Assembly: GCF_014851395.1 (NCBI RefSeq)
Contig: NW_024040040.1
Location: 20,255,000 to 20,318,999 of the forward strand
Source: Micropterus salmoides
Taxonomy: Eukaryota; Chordata; Actinopteri; Centrarchiformes; Centrarchidae
DNA: 64,000 bases
Reading direction: 5' to 3'
Shown: positions 1 to 11,195 of the stretch, in pieces
Layout: each line of letters opens with the position of its first letter
How positions within the stretch are numbered: position 1 is the first letter of the stretch
The notes under the pieces: model-generated
The model's database searches: none
Seen by the model: the letters and a program-made list of their open reading frames with translations, nothing else
Told to the model about the DNA's origin: nothing
Made by a program: the position numbers and the translations under genes

Positions 1-300
1 GCGGCTATGATTGCAGAGAGCGAATTCTCCACCACCTTTCTTTTTAACAATGTGCTCTCCAAACTGCAGCGCCCGCCTCCCTCGTTCCTGCCGGCGCAGC
101 GGCCGAGCTGTCATATCATATCAGGGCGTCGCAGCAGCGAGATAATATGTCAGATTAAATATGTATGGGTGAATTAGGGCTATCTCAAGTATTATATCAT
201 TTAAATTCAAATCGCTTCATCGCTCAGTACCGTCTCATTATGACGCTTGAGAAATTAGCAGATGAAAACACTGTCATACGGGCCTGATATTAAGGTTAAT
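1..300. promoter_or_regulatory. candidate conserved non-coding element
   Basis: Mixed-composition sequence with a GC-rich first 110 bases followed by AT-rich sequence. It has no simple repeat, no recognised mobile element and no long open frame. This texture is typical of vertebrate conserved non-coding elements. The call is inference from composition only and the block may continue upstream of the window. Confidence 0.3.
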
Positions 301-1125
301 TTACCCCCCCCCTTGAATTTTTCTTTTCTCATACTGTTAACACTTTATTGTAGGAAATGAAAGAAGAGTAACCTATCAAAGACGCTGAATATTAAGAGTT
401 TCCAAATAGAGATGTCCACCTTTTGAAACATCCAGACACCTACTTCTCCCCAATTTAAACTTCAAAGTGAAAACCCCTTATACAATATTACTGAGGCCAT
501 TATATCTGAAGACCTGTGTATCTCATATCGAAAGGCACACAGAGTCCTACACAGCACGTCTCTTGGCTTTTGTTGATCAACGGTTGCATACTTGTCTTTT
601 TTATCTAAAATCCAGATAATGTTTGACATTTTCCCCCCCTGCAGGAAGAAAGATAAGGAGTTGACCTCTTCAAGCCCACAGACTCTTTGGCAGTGGGTCC
701 ATCTTACAAGTTGGGTTGCGCAAACAAGCACAGTACATGTGGCTATATTAGTACAAAACTATTGACAGTAGTACAAGAAGTTTAGCCTGTTCCGTAATAT
801 AAATATAAAACACTCTTTCTATTGAAACTGAAACTGAGGACGTGATAAAGCACATACTCAGTGTCAGAGTAAATATAGTGGACAGGTGAACTACAATTAA
901 AGGTCTGTGGGCTTTGAATGTTTGCTTGCCTGTGCAAAACAGAAATTAACACCCATTAATAAACAATTTGTCTTGCTCATTTATTATGCATTTTGTGCAG
1001 GAAAGACAAAGAAAGACATGCTATAGCCTAATGTGGGTGAAATGGTGGATGGAGAGACATTGGCGTCACAGACTGTAAACTCTGTGTGAGGAGAGCTAGA
1101 AGGTAGTGAACCCAACTTAAACCTT
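301..1125. other. no gene seen
   Basis: AT-rich sequence with a short C-run near 303-312. An 89-codon minus-strand frame at 462-731 lacks any recognisable motif and is taken as chance. Nothing else stands out. Confidence 0.6.
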
Positions 1126-1174
1126 AAAGGGGACCTATTATGCTTTCCTTTATGTTCTGTCATATATACACATG

Positions 1175-1222
<48 letters not shown>

Positions 1223-1783
1223 CATGTCTAACTTAGCTAACTAGCTAACATCTCGTCATCTGGAAACTCCATAAATCCCAGAGAGTTGAGGCTGAGCAGC
1301 TGAAGGAAATCAGAGGGAAAACCAGAAAAAAAAAATTGTATAAACTTATAAAAGTTGGGTGTTTTTGAATGTTAATTAGTGAGACCTGACCCCCAGAAAC
1401 AATCCGCTCCAGTGGCATCTATCATTTTTCCAACCTAATTCTTGTCTCATTTGTGGTCTGATGTTCAGTAAATTTATCAAATTTAGTGCCCCACATCGCT
1501 ATTTTACAAGATAAGTTACTCTAGCTTTTATATGCCGTCGAGCACGCTGGTAGTCAATGTAGGCTTCTGGAAGTTGGACAATCAGAAGAAAGTGACATTT
1601 TAGAGACGAGGGCCTTAAACAGACAGGAGCTAAAGTGGCTTGTTTTTAACAGAGGATGAATTGAGGGGCTGCATAAAGGGCCAGTGTAAAATACATTTTT
1701 GAACTGTGAATCATGAAAAGCTACGCTAGTGGAGTCCCAGAATAAAAATATAGAGCTGGGAATGAGCATAATAGGTCCCCTTT
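1126..1783. mobile_element. non-autonomous DNA transposon with terminal inverted repeats
   Basis: The left end (1126-1144) reads AAAGGGGACCTATTATGCT and the right end (1764-1783) carries its reverse complement with at most one terminal difference. These ends, AAAGGGGACC...GGTCCCCTTT, are a very common teleost short-element pattern. The 658-bp interior encodes no transposase, so the element must have depended on one supplied in trans. TTAA lies at the left edge (1124-1127) but not at the right, so piggyBac-type insertion is unproven. The superfamily is left open. The (TA)n tract inside is listed separately. Confidence 0.7.
1170..1227. repeat. palindromic (TA)23 microsatellite
   Basis: ACATGC, then 23 TA units (1176-1221), then GCATGT. 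Because (TA)n is self-complementary, the whole 58 bp is a perfect palindrome inside the inverted-repeat element at 1126-1783. It is likely to be length-variable and able to extrude a cruciform. Confidence 0.9.
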
Positions 1784-2840
1784 GTTTTGTGTCTCGCTGC
1801 CTTCAGAGGAGTCTGGTTGTTTAACAATGTAATAAACTTTAGTCCAAATTCACTGACAGGGTTTAACAATAAAAATAGTCCAATTGTTTTAATGTAGACA
1901 TGTATTGGATCCTTAAATACTGCATAACACAATTTATCAAAACCAACTGCTCCAGACTGGAGCAGACACTCAAATCGTAACTGTTTTCTACCCAAGAAAT
2001 GTGAGTGATTGCCACAGTCTTCTTTTTTTCTCCTCTACAAAAGGAATCTGCCTTTTGAATTGTTTCAGCAGCCTAAACCAGGAAAGACGCTGTTCTGAAA
2101 AGAAACCACTGTATCTCCTTGGTAGGCCACTTGACACTACAGGAGTCTTTTAACATAGAGAACATTTAGTTGAAAAAGCCCTCCCCTTAACCACCAGCTA
2201 TCCTTACTGAAGGTCAAACAGCCTGTGTAACAGCTTAATAATAAAGTCCGCAAACAAATTACCGGCAAACAGCAGCGGTTCAGCTGGGTACAGCTCCGGC
2301 TCCTTAAGGTGAGGTATTAGCAAAGCTTATTTATTTTCATTTCCGTGGCTTTTATTTGCTCCATTCCCCTGTGGTAAAGCAAAGGCTGATTTCTGCCATG
2401 ATTCCCTCCTTAATTTTAATACCCTTTTTACTCATCATACAGACATTAGACGCACCCCCCAACCCCTCCCATCCTTCATCTCTGAAATAATGTAACTTGA
2501 GCTCACACAGGAACACAGGGCGACCACAGGGAGAACTGTAAACTAGCTTTCTTTCTCTTTTTTCCCTCCCTGCAATTAATTGGTGTACAGCCATGTGCAT
2601 ATATGATAACAGGAGTTTTCCTCCTGAAACACCAAACCCCCCCTTTCCCCTTCCCCTTCCCATACACACACACACACACACAACTCCCCAACAAGGAAAA
2701 AGGGAGGTTAATTAATGTAAGGGGCTGCGTGTTCACACAGATGCAGAGTTTACTACACCGCTGCCACTGCCACCCCTCCTCCTCTTCCTCCTCCTTCTCT
2801 CCATCAACCCTCCCCACCTCACTCCCTCCACCCCACATCC
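1784..2840. other. no gene seen; pyrimidine-rich, short CA repeat
   Basis: Ordinary AT-rich sequence to about 2450, then C/T-rich runs, a (CA)n tract near 2664-2683 and a strongly pyrimidine-rich stretch at 2770-2845. Overlapping frames on both strands at 2352-2881 are low-complexity artefacts of these runs. Confidence 0.6.
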
Positions 2841-3060
2841 CCTGCTGCCTTAAGAGCCTTGATTCTTCGCTAATGACCTAGTTCTTTTAATGAGCGGTAT
2901 TAACCCCTGGCTACAGTCGCCCAGGTCTTAATTGTCAAGCCAGGCTGAAATGCAGGGAGACGAGTCCCTCGGCCATCAGCAGGTAGAGGCGGCGCAGGCA
3001 GTGCGCTACATTAGCACGCCTCATCACCGGGGCCCCAGGAATAAATGACGAAAAAATAAA
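2841..3060. promoter_or_regulatory. candidate conserved non-coding element
   Basis: Balanced-composition block of about 220 bp with several CpGs and TAAT/TTAATT motifs, bounded by a pyrimidine-rich run and an A-rich run. There is no repeat signature and no open frame of note. The call is by texture only. Confidence 0.3.
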
Positions 3061-3325
3061 TAAATTTAAAAAAAGGTTGCCCAGGCAACTGGCGGCCACC
3101 ATCATCAACTATGTTACCACCCCCCCAACGGCTTTTTTACCCCTTGTGATGATGACGATGATGATCATATACACCCCCCCATGCCTCACCCCCTTCACCC
3201 ATCTCTCATTTTGGACTCCATATCCTGCTGTGACCAGAGTGGGGAGGAGATACAGTGTAAAATATATAAAAATATATAATCAGAGTGTATCTGCTCAAGA
3301 AACCTGCAAACTCATTAAGACACAT

Positions 3326-3344
3326 GGGGGGGGGGGGGGGGGGG
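3326..3344 (+). repeat. poly-G tract
   Basis: A run of 19 consecutive G, capable of G-quadruplex formation on this strand and prone to length error in sequencing. The surrounding 3061-3780 is AT-rich and otherwise featureless. Confidence 0.9.
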
Positions 3345-3780
3345 CAGACTGGGTCCTTTCATTTACAGAAAATGTGATTAAAAATTCCCCTTTATGTTGC
3401 ACCCAAGAGGTGTGTTTTAAAATTCAAACACTATTTACTATTAAGCACAATATAAAATAAATCCAATAACGAGATATAGAAATATAGACACCTAATTAGC
3501 ACAAGGACGTTGCAGCAGGGCCTCATGAAACACTAATGGCTTTAATGAAGAAAAGTCCAAAATAGCACGAAAATTCAGATGCAGAAACATGTCAGCATCC
3601 ATGATGCCAGTGCAGCCACTCCTGCATAACTGCAGAAATAGCTTTACTTTTTTATTCCAAAATTATCATATAACAGTCTTATTAAATTGCATTAAATGAC
3701 AAATACTGTGAGATTTTGTGCAACATTTTAAAGGACAATAGAAAAGTTCTTAAATAGCAATAATTTTAGTCTTTTGACAA

Positions 3781-3905
3781 AATTGATTGATTGATTGATT
3801 TATTCCAAACAAACTTGGGATTTAAGCCACATCACTTTCTGTGCAGCAGAAGCTGCACAAGCATCTGAGAAGGAAATGGAAAAACTTTGACAAACTAGAG
3901 AATGG
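3781..3905 (-). mobile_element. probable LINE 3' end with TGAT-type tail
   Basis: The plus strand starts with four ATTG/TGAT units, then TTATTCCAAACAAACTTGGG. Read on the minus strand this is a 3' end of the form ...GTTTGGAATAAATCAATCAATCAAT, a common tail of fish LINE-type elements. Only about 120 bp is recognisable, with no coding part. The family is uncertain. Confidence 0.4.
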
Positions 3906-4104
3906 TCGCTTCAGTCTTGGACCAATAGGGAGGAGGTCAGAGGGATTAACCGCCCCCGTTGACCAAATATGGGTGTGTGCCGCACCCTTGTACTCATCGT
4001 GTTAGGAAATGAGTGCTTTTCCCATTAGTAGGCTGCTGCTCTGCCTTTACAGCTGGGAGTATTAGCAGCAATAAACCCCACTGTCAATCTACAGGAGGGC
4101 GGGG

Positions 4105-4294
4105 GTGTGTGTGTGTGTGTGTGTGCGTGTGTGTGTGACACAGTGTACTGTCATTTCAGACAGTGTGTACATGCAAGTGATTGTTTATCTGAGTATGTGT
4201 CAGCTTGTCATTGGCCAGAAAGTATGTACGTGTGTGTGTGTGTGTGTGTGTGAGAGAGTGAGTGAGTGAGTGAGTGAGTGAGTGAGAGAGAGAA
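4105..4294. repeat. compound (GT)n and (GAGT)n microsatellites
   Basis: A (GT)n tract with one interruption at 4105-4138, a second (GT)n tract at 4230-4252, then GAGT/GTGA units at 4253-4294. Frames read through these tracts are spurious. Confidence 0.9.
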
Positions 4295-5055
4295 GACCAG
4301 CCTGCAGACTCGGCCAGTGGTTGGGCTGTTGAAGTGACAGCCCGTCGGTCAGATCAGGGGAGGCGAGACCTTGACCCGAGCTGTCCAACCAGCAATGAGC
4401 CCTGCAGCACTGGGACCAGTATGACAAGGGCAGTGGGAAGGGCAGCTGAACACACACGCGCACACACACACTTTAATGTCCACTTGCAGACAGGCACATT
4501 GTTGTACACACTGTGGTTAGAGACAGCAATGCCTCAAAATACAAGTGTCAGTCCTCCTCTAAGAGAAAGAAATCCCAACTGGAGAAAACAACCCCAAAAC
4601 ACAAGGAATTATGGGTAGAAAACTCAGTTTAGCTATCTACTGTGGTGATATACAGCAGTTACCAAAAACTCCATTATCAGTCACAAAGCCCTACTTTAAT
4701 TGTTCAACAGAATCTCTGTTTATGAGGCAAATTCGGAGTAGCAAGCAAATGATGTGTGCTGGTCTGAATATTTACACTACTATTACACCGCTAAACATTT
4801 GAAAACATAGCCTATACCTCACATATCCAAACCTGAAAGCCTGCCCTTTGATGTTCCTGTTTGTTCCTCATGAATGCATTCTGTTTCCCTGTGCTGGGGG
4901 GGACAGGTCTGACACACCCATAGCCACAGGACTGGATTCATCATCCTTTGGTGGGGATAGTAGCCATCTGGCTGGTTGGCCTCTTCTGGATTTGTCTAGC
5001 CAGTTCTTTTCTTCATGTAGGCCACCAAAGTTGTTATTTTATGGGTTAAAAGCTG
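4295..5055. other. no gene seen
   Basis: Unremarkable sequence with a short (CA)n stretch at 4452-4470. Open frames of 94, 63 and 72 codons (4334-5066, plus) share no motif with known families and have no splice or promoter context. Confidence 0.55.
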
Positions 5056-6341
5056 GAATAGAATAGACTTTATTAATCCCACAATGGGGAAATTCACTTG
5101 TTGCATCAACTCCAGTACAAAAAACAAACCATAAACAGAAGCAAACAGTAAAAACTAAAAATAAAAGACATTAAATTACTATAAAGGAATTAAAATTGGA
5201 ATAAATATGTACATTATTTACAGATGCAGGTATGTACTGGTAGGACCGGGGTGCAATAATGGTAATGAGCATTGGAGTTGGTGTATAGCAGGCAAGCATA
5301 CAATACTAAACAGTAGTCCAGTATGATGGTCACATTATGTTGCTTCCGAGTTAAAAAGTCTGACTGCAGCTGGAATGAAGGACCTGCGGTAGCCCTCCTT
5401 CTTGCACTTCGGGTGCAGCAGTCTCCTGCTGAAGGAGCTGCTTAAAGACACCACTGTCTCATGCAGGGGGTGGGAGCTGTTGTCCCTGATGGACTTCAGC
5501 TTGACTAGCATCCTCCTCCTACCCACCTGTTCTGTGGTGTCCAGAGGACAATCCAGGACAGAGCTAGCCCTCTTAACCAGTCTTTTTCTGTCCCTCTCTG
5601 TGCTGCCGGCTCCCCAGCAGACGACTGCATAGAATATCGCAGATGCCACGACAGTGTCGTAGACCGTCTTTAAAAGTGTCCTGCACACACCAAAGGACCT
5701 CAGTCTCCTCAGCAGATGGAGGCGGCTTTGTCCCTTCTTGTACAGGTCATCTGTGTTGGTGGACAGTCCATTTTATTGTTGATGTGAACACCCAGGTATT
5801 TGTATGACTCCACCGTGTCAATATCCACACCCTGGATGTTCACTGGTGTAATCTGAGGGTGCTTCCTGTGGAAGTCAACCACCATCTCCCTTGTTTTTCT
5901 GGTGTTGATGTGGAGGCGGTTTAACTCACACCAGTCAACAAAGTCAGCGATGACATCCCGGTATTCCTGATCGTTCTCCTCCAATACCTGCCCAACAATG
6001 GCAGTATCATCAGAGAATTTCTGCAGGTGACAGCTGCTTGTGTTGTATCTGAAGTCCGATGTGTAAAGTGTGAAGAGGAAGGGAGCAAGAACTGTCCCCT
6101 GTGGTGCTCCTGTGCTGCAGACTACCACATCAGACACGCAGCCTTGGAGCCTCACAGTCTGCAGTCTGTCTGTCAGGTAGTTGATGGTCCACGCAGCTAG
6201 GTAAGAGTCAACTCCAGCTCTGAGTAGCTACCCCCTGAGTAGTGATGGTTGAATTGTGTTGAAAGTACTGGAGAGGTCAAAGAACATGACCCTCACAGTG
6301 CTTCCGGTATTCTCCAGATGTGAATAAAGTCTGTGCATTAG
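5056..6341 (-). mobile_element. Rex1-type LINE, 5'-truncated
   Basis: Minus-strand non-LTR retrotransposon fragment of about 1.29 kb. It holds the C-terminal half of the reverse transcriptase gene (5335-6341) and a 3' UTR of about 280 bp. The 3' UTR ends in a stretch reading GAATTTCCCCATTGTGGGAT followed by TAATAAAGTCTATTCTATT, the characteristic Rex1 3' end with short tandem tail. The plus strand from 6342 on no longer matches, so the copy is 5'-truncated within the RT domain, as usual for target-primed insertion. It ends about 570 bp before the L2 element. Confidence 0.85.
5335..6341 (-). pseudogene. Rex1 reverse transcriptase fragment (broken)
   Basis: Encodes the catalytic and C-terminal part of a non-LTR reverse transcriptase, which would copy the element RNA at a nicked chromosomal site. 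In minus-strand order the sequence shows FFDLSSTFNTIQPSL (the Rex1 SSAFNT motif, near 6245-6290), GAPQGTVLAPFLFTLYTSDF, then the catalytic box FSDD at 6006-6017 in the Rex1 context KFSDDTAIVG, then EYRDVIADFVDWCELN and YKYLGVHINNK. The C-terminal part is SAIFYAVVCWGAGS and RRSFIPAAVRLFNS. The gene is dead: a TAG stop (plus-strand CTA at 6228-6230) interrupts the frame after SLLRG, and about one base is missing near 5761-5766 (the usual LDWS context reads MDCPP), moving the last third into another frame. The 5' half with the endonuclease is absent. Confidence 0.85.
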
Positions 6342-6890
6342 GTAGATTCAAAGGCAGGCATTTTATCCATGAAATAATGACAATGAAGGTAAAGTGCTGA
6401 CTTTTAACTACAAGGGTGATTTAGGACATCTACATAAATACTGACTTACAGTACTTTTTATACTTAGATCTCTAATTTAAGGACAGTGTAGCAGGACAGT
6501 GATTCTACACATTCAGACAAGGCAACTAAAGGGTTTTGTTATGGCCAAGTAGTGAATTCTTTGACTCTCACATGACCTCAGTCCAACTGATCATTGTGTT
6601 TCACCAAAGACCAAACTGAAGACAAAAAGCCCCTGAAACAAGCAAGAAGTGAAGGTGGCATAGCATCATGGAAGATAAGTGTGAAGACTTTACACAGTCA
6701 TGTAGTTTGACTGTAAAGAAATCATGAAATCTAAGTTACCTGGCCTGGCCAGCCGAAGTCAACCCAGTGGAACATAGAAATCCTGCCTCCAACCAGCATC
6801 TCGGGGGTAATTGAAGAGCGATGCAGACACCAACACACAAGTAAAAATTCCCATGACGGCGTTGCTATGTGCCAATGGCGTAGACTTGAT
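6342..6890. other. spacer between the two LINEs
   Basis: AT-rich to about 6720 with nothing recognised. From about 6730 the sequence becomes more GC-balanced and may be the start of the L2 5' UTR; the exact 5' end of that element cannot be fixed from one copy. Confidence 0.45.
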
Positions 6891-6908
6891 GCGGAAGTAT
6901 AAATGGGG

Positions 6909-6942
6909 TCTCCCATGCTACAACATACTGTAGCATGGGAGA
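6909..6942 (+). repeat. 13-bp hairpin in L2 5' UTR
   Basis: TCTCCCATGCTAC at 6909-6921 and its exact reverse complement at 6930-6942, separated by an 8-base loop. It follows a TATAAA (6897-6902). It may be a structured 5' UTR or internal-promoter feature of the L2 element. Confidence 0.75.
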
Positions 6943-7045
6943 GTACATTTTCTACAACCCGTCATCATTTTTCTCTCATTTAAAATTTTGTTTAAAAGAA
7001 TCACATTCCATTCAAACTCATGCTTCCAGAGTTGAGACCAGGAGG

Positions 7046-7177
7046 CAGAGTCGCAGTTTAACACACTTCTCTGCCCTTCTTTTTCAGCAGTTACCCACCC
7101 AAAACCCTACGCAGAGTCGCAGTCTAACACACTTCTCTGCTCCTCCATTTCAGGAGTTACTTAGTGAAAATCCTATA
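7046..7177 (+). repeat. 66-bp tandem duplication in L2 5' UTR
   Basis: Two 66-bp units (7046-7111 and 7112-7177), each beginning CAGAGTCGCAGT and continuing with TAACACACTTCTCTGC and a ...TTTCAG(C/G)AGTTAC core. The units have diverged at several positions, so the duplication is not recent. It sits just upstream of the L2 coding region. Confidence 0.8.
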
Positions 7178-7237
7178 GTGACAGTGTCTGTCCCCCGACC
7201 ATTGAAATTATTTTAAAAAGTAAACAGAAGAGGAGCT

Positions 7238-10117
7238 GTGCATAAAAACCTCATAAAAATTTTAAAAATGCAAATGAATAGGAGAGTTAAATGTGGACTC
7301 TTAAACATCAGATCTCTCTCTTCTAAAGGTGTACTAGTAAATGAACTAATATCAGATTATGATATTGATTTATTTTGTCTTACTGAAACCTGGCTGGGTG
7401 ATGGAGAATATGTTAGCCTAAATGAATCCACCCCTCCCAGTCATATTAATACTCACATTCCTCGAGGCACAGGCTGAGGAGGTGGAGTTGCAGCTATCTT
7501 CGACTCTAGCCTACTAATCAGCTCTAAACCTAAACCAAACTATAACTCATTTGAAAGTCTTGTTCTTAGTCTTTCGCACCCAAGTTGGAAATCACTGCAA
7601 CCAATTCTCTTCGTTATAGTGTACCGAGCACCTGGCCCGTATTCTGAATTCTTATCTGAATTTGCAGAGTTTTTGTCAACTTTAGTCCTTAAAACAGACA
7701 AAGTTATTATTGTAGGGGATTTTAATATTCATGTGGATGTTGAGAATGACAGCTTTAGTACTGCGTTTATCTCTCTGTTAGATTCCATTGGCTTCTCTCA
7801 GAGTGTTCATGAACCGACTCACTGTTTTAACCACACCCTCGACCTTGTTTTGGTGTATGGTATTGAAATTGAACATTTAGTGGTGTTCCCACAGAATCCC
7901 TCTTTGTCCGACCACTGTTTGATAACTTTTGAGTTTGTATTGCTGAACTACTCGCCATTGGGCAAAAATTTCTATACAAGATGTCTGTCTGATAGTGCTA
8001 TAGCTAAATTTAAGGATGCGATTCCATCAGCTCTAAATACATTATCTAGTCACAAAGTAACGGAGGACTCCTATGCTAGTTTCAGTCCCTCCCAAATCGA
8101 TCATCTTGTTGATAGTGCTGCAGGCTCGCTGCGAATGACACTCGACTCTGTAGCCCCTCTAAAAAAGAAAATACTAAAACAAAGACGGTTAGCTCCATGG
8201 TATAATACTGAAACTCGCAAATTAAAGCAAATATCGCGGAAACTTGAGAGGAATTGGCGTTCCACCAAAGTGGAAAATTCTCGTTTAATTTGGCATGATA
8301 GTCTTAAAACTTCGTAATGCTAGAGCAGCGTACTACTCGTCATTAATAGAGGAAAATAGGAACAACCCAAAGTTTCTTTTCAGCACTGTAGCCAGGCTGA
8401 CAGAGAGTCACAGCTCTATTGAGCCAAGTATTCCCATAGCTCTCAGTAGTTACGATTTCATGAGCTTCTTTAATGATAAAATTCTAGCTATTAGAGACAA
8501 AATTCACCAAGATCTGCCCTCAACTGGCACCGACTTATCTCTTAACTCAGGAACCTTAGAAACAGCTGTAGAACCAGATACATGTTTAGACTGTTTTGCT
8601 TCCCTCAATCTTTACCAACTAACTTCAATAATTTCTTCATCTAAACCATCAACCTGCCTCTTAGACCCCATCCCGACTAGGCTGCTTAAAGATGTTTTAC
8701 CCTTAGTCAGCACCTCTATACTAGATATGATCAATCTATCTTTATCAACAGGCTATGTACCACAGTACTTTAAAGTAGCTGTAATTAAACCTCTTCTGAA
8801 AAAGCCCAAACTTGATCCGGATGTTTTAGCCAACCTATATCTAACCTTCCATTTCTCTCTAAGGTTCTGGAGAAAGCAGTTGCTAAACAGCTGTGTGACT
8901 TTCTACAGAGCAATAGTTTATTTGAGGATTTTCAGTCAGGATTTAGAGCTCATCATAGCACAGAGACAGCACTGGTGAAAATTACTAACGACCTCCTTAT
9001 TGCATCAGACAAAGGACTTGTCTCTGTACTGGTTTTATTAGATCTTAGTGCTGCATTTGATACCATTGACCATCAGATCCTATTGCAGAGACTGGAATAT
9101 TTCATTGGCATTAAAGGAACCGCTCTAAGCTGGTTTAAGTCCTATTTATCAGATCGAGTCCTCCATGCATGCCAAAGTTAGTCATGGAGTTCCTCAAGGA
9201 TCTGTCCTCGGACCAATCCTCTTCACTTTATATATGCTTCCTTTAGACAATATTATCAGGAAACATTCCATAAGCTTTCATTGTTATGCAGATGATACTC
9301 AGTTATATCTATCGATCAAGCCAGATGAAACTCATCAGTTAGCTAAACTTCAAATGTGCCTTCAGGATGTTAAAACCTGGATGACCTGTAATTTTCTCAT
9401 GTTAAACTCAGATAAAACTGAAGTTATTGCTCTGGGGCCTAAGCACCTCCGTGACGCATTATCTAAAGATATAGTTTCCCTGGATGGCATCGCCCTGGCC
9501 TCCAGCACCACTGTGAGGAATCTTGGAGTTATCTTTGATCAGGACATGTCGTTTAAGTCTCACATTAAGCAAATTTCTTTTTTCACCTACGTAATATTGC
9601 GAAAATCAGGAACATCCTGTCTAAAAATGGTGCAGAAAAACTAGTCCATGCATTTGTTACTTCTAGGCTGGATTACTGCAATTCCTTATTATCAGGCTGC
9701 TCGAAAAAGTCCATTAAGACTCTTCAGCTGATCCAGAATGCTGCAGCACGTGTTCTGACAGGAACCAGGAAAAGAGATCACATTTCTCCTGTTTTAGCTT
9801 CTTTGCATTGGCTTCCAGTAAAATCCAGAATAGAATTTAAAATCAGTCTTCTTACCTACAAAGCTCTTAATGGTCAGGCACCATCTTATCTTAAAGAGCT
9901 CATAGTACCTTACTACCCCACCAGAGCACTGCGCTCCCAGAATGCAGGGTTACTTGTGGTTCCTAGAGTCTCCAAAAGTAGACTAGGAGCCAGAGCGTTC
10001 AGCTATCAAGCTCCTCTCCTGTGGAACCAGGTTCCAGTTTGGGTTCAGGAGGCAGACACCATCTCCACATTTAAGAGTAGGCTTAAGACTTTCCTCTTTG
10101 ATAAAGCTTATAGTTAG
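7238..10117 (+). pseudogene. L2 endonuclease-reverse transcriptase (broken ORF2)
   Basis: Remnant of the L2 polyprotein that nicks target DNA and reverse-transcribes its RNA there. An APE-type endonuclease comes first: LNIRSLSSKG, LTETWLGDG, YRAPG, GDFNIH (GDFN at 7715-7726), HTLDLVL and SDH. The reverse transcriptase follows: DPIPTRLLKD, DLSAAFDTIDH (9041-9073), HGVPQGSVLGPILFTLY and an intact YADD box (9285-9296). The C-terminal region includes LHWLPVKSRIEFK and ends ...FLFDKAYS, stop at 10115-10117. Disruptions: TGA at 7475-7477 where Arg is expected (CpG decay); a deletion near 8310-8318; one of about 7 bases near 8845; one near 9155-9165; and one near 9575-9590. Each changes frame. At least five lesions make it non-functional despite intact RT motifs. 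Confidence 0.88.
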
Positions 10118-10875
10118 GGCTGGCTCAGGTGAGTCCTGAACCATCCCTTAGTTATGCTGCTATAGGCCTAGACTGCTGGGGGATTTCCCATGATGCACTG
10201 AGCTCCTCTCTCCTCTACTTTCTCTCCCTCTGTATGCAACCTCATCCCATTATTGCATGTTACTAACACAACTTCTCCCCTTTCTGGTAGTCTTGTGCTT
10301 TCTTGTCTCTCCTCTCTCGTATCACTTCCTGCAGGTTTTCTGGCTCTGGAGCTGTGGAGTCTGGATCTGTGGTTGCGGGTCACCTGCTGCCCCCGTGTTC
10401 CTGCTCGACACCCTCTGCTGCAACGACTATTGTTGCTAGTCTTATTGTTATTATTGTTATTATAATCATTAACATTACGATTGTTACCATTAACACTACT
10501 ATAAATATCTGTACCATTTTTCATTCAGTCTATAGCAACATCACCTTCACTGTCTGTACCTCTGTGTGTATATTGTGTAGGCTGCCTCCCTCCCCTGTCT
10601 CTCCCCTTACATCCCTCTCCTGCTCTCTCTCTCTATTCCTCTCCTGCTCTCTCTCTCTCTATTCTCTCCCTCTCCTGCTCTCTCTCTCTCTCTCCTCCTC
10701 TCTCTCTCTCTCTCTCTCCTCTCCTGCTCTCTCTCTCTCTTCCTCTCCTGCTCTCTCTCTCTCTTCCTCTCCTGCTCTCTCTCTCTTCCTCTCCCGCTCT
10801 CCCTCTCGGAAGTTTTTCCTTGCCTCTGTCGCCTAGTGCTTGCTCTTGGTGGGAACTGTTGGGCTTCTGTAAATA
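10118..10875 (+). mobile_element. outer L2 3' UTR, first part
   Basis: Follows the L2 stop codon. It contains a TTATTATTGTTATTATAATC-like A/T stretch (about 10440-10475), GTCTGTACCTCTGTGTGTATA, a long CT-rich microsatellite (10619-10805), then GGAAGTTTTTCCTTGCCTCT to CTTCTGTAAATA. Compared with the reversed inner copy it lacks about 75 bp just after the CT tract. Frames of up to 177 codons here (10253-10836) are read through the CT repeat and are not genes. Confidence 0.8.
10619..10805. repeat. CT-rich microsatellite in L2 3' UTR
   Basis: Imperfect (CT)n with recurring CTCTCCTGCTCT units of roughly 25-30 bp near the distal end, showing secondary amplification of an interrupted motif. It is homologous in position to the (GA)n tract of the reversed inner copy. 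Confidence 0.85.
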
Positions 10876-11117
10876 TTCAATTCAATTTTATTTATATAGC
10901 GCCAAATCACAACAACAGTTATCTCACAGCGCTTTTCATAAAAGAGCAGGTCTAGACCGTACTCTGTGATGATATTTACAGAAGCCCAACAGTTCCCACC
11001 AAGAGCAAGCACTAGGCGACAGAGGCAAGGAAAAACTTCCTTTTAAGAGGCAGAAACCTCGAGCAGAACCATGGCTCAGGGTGGGCGGCCATCTGCCTCA
11101 ACCGGTTGGGGGTGAAG

Positions 11118-11195
<78 letters not shown>

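Noticed and set aside
10253..10836. Overlapping plus-strand frames of 60-177 codons, Leu/Ser-rich
   Set aside because: They are readings of the CT-rich microsatellite and A/T stretch of the L2 3' UTR.
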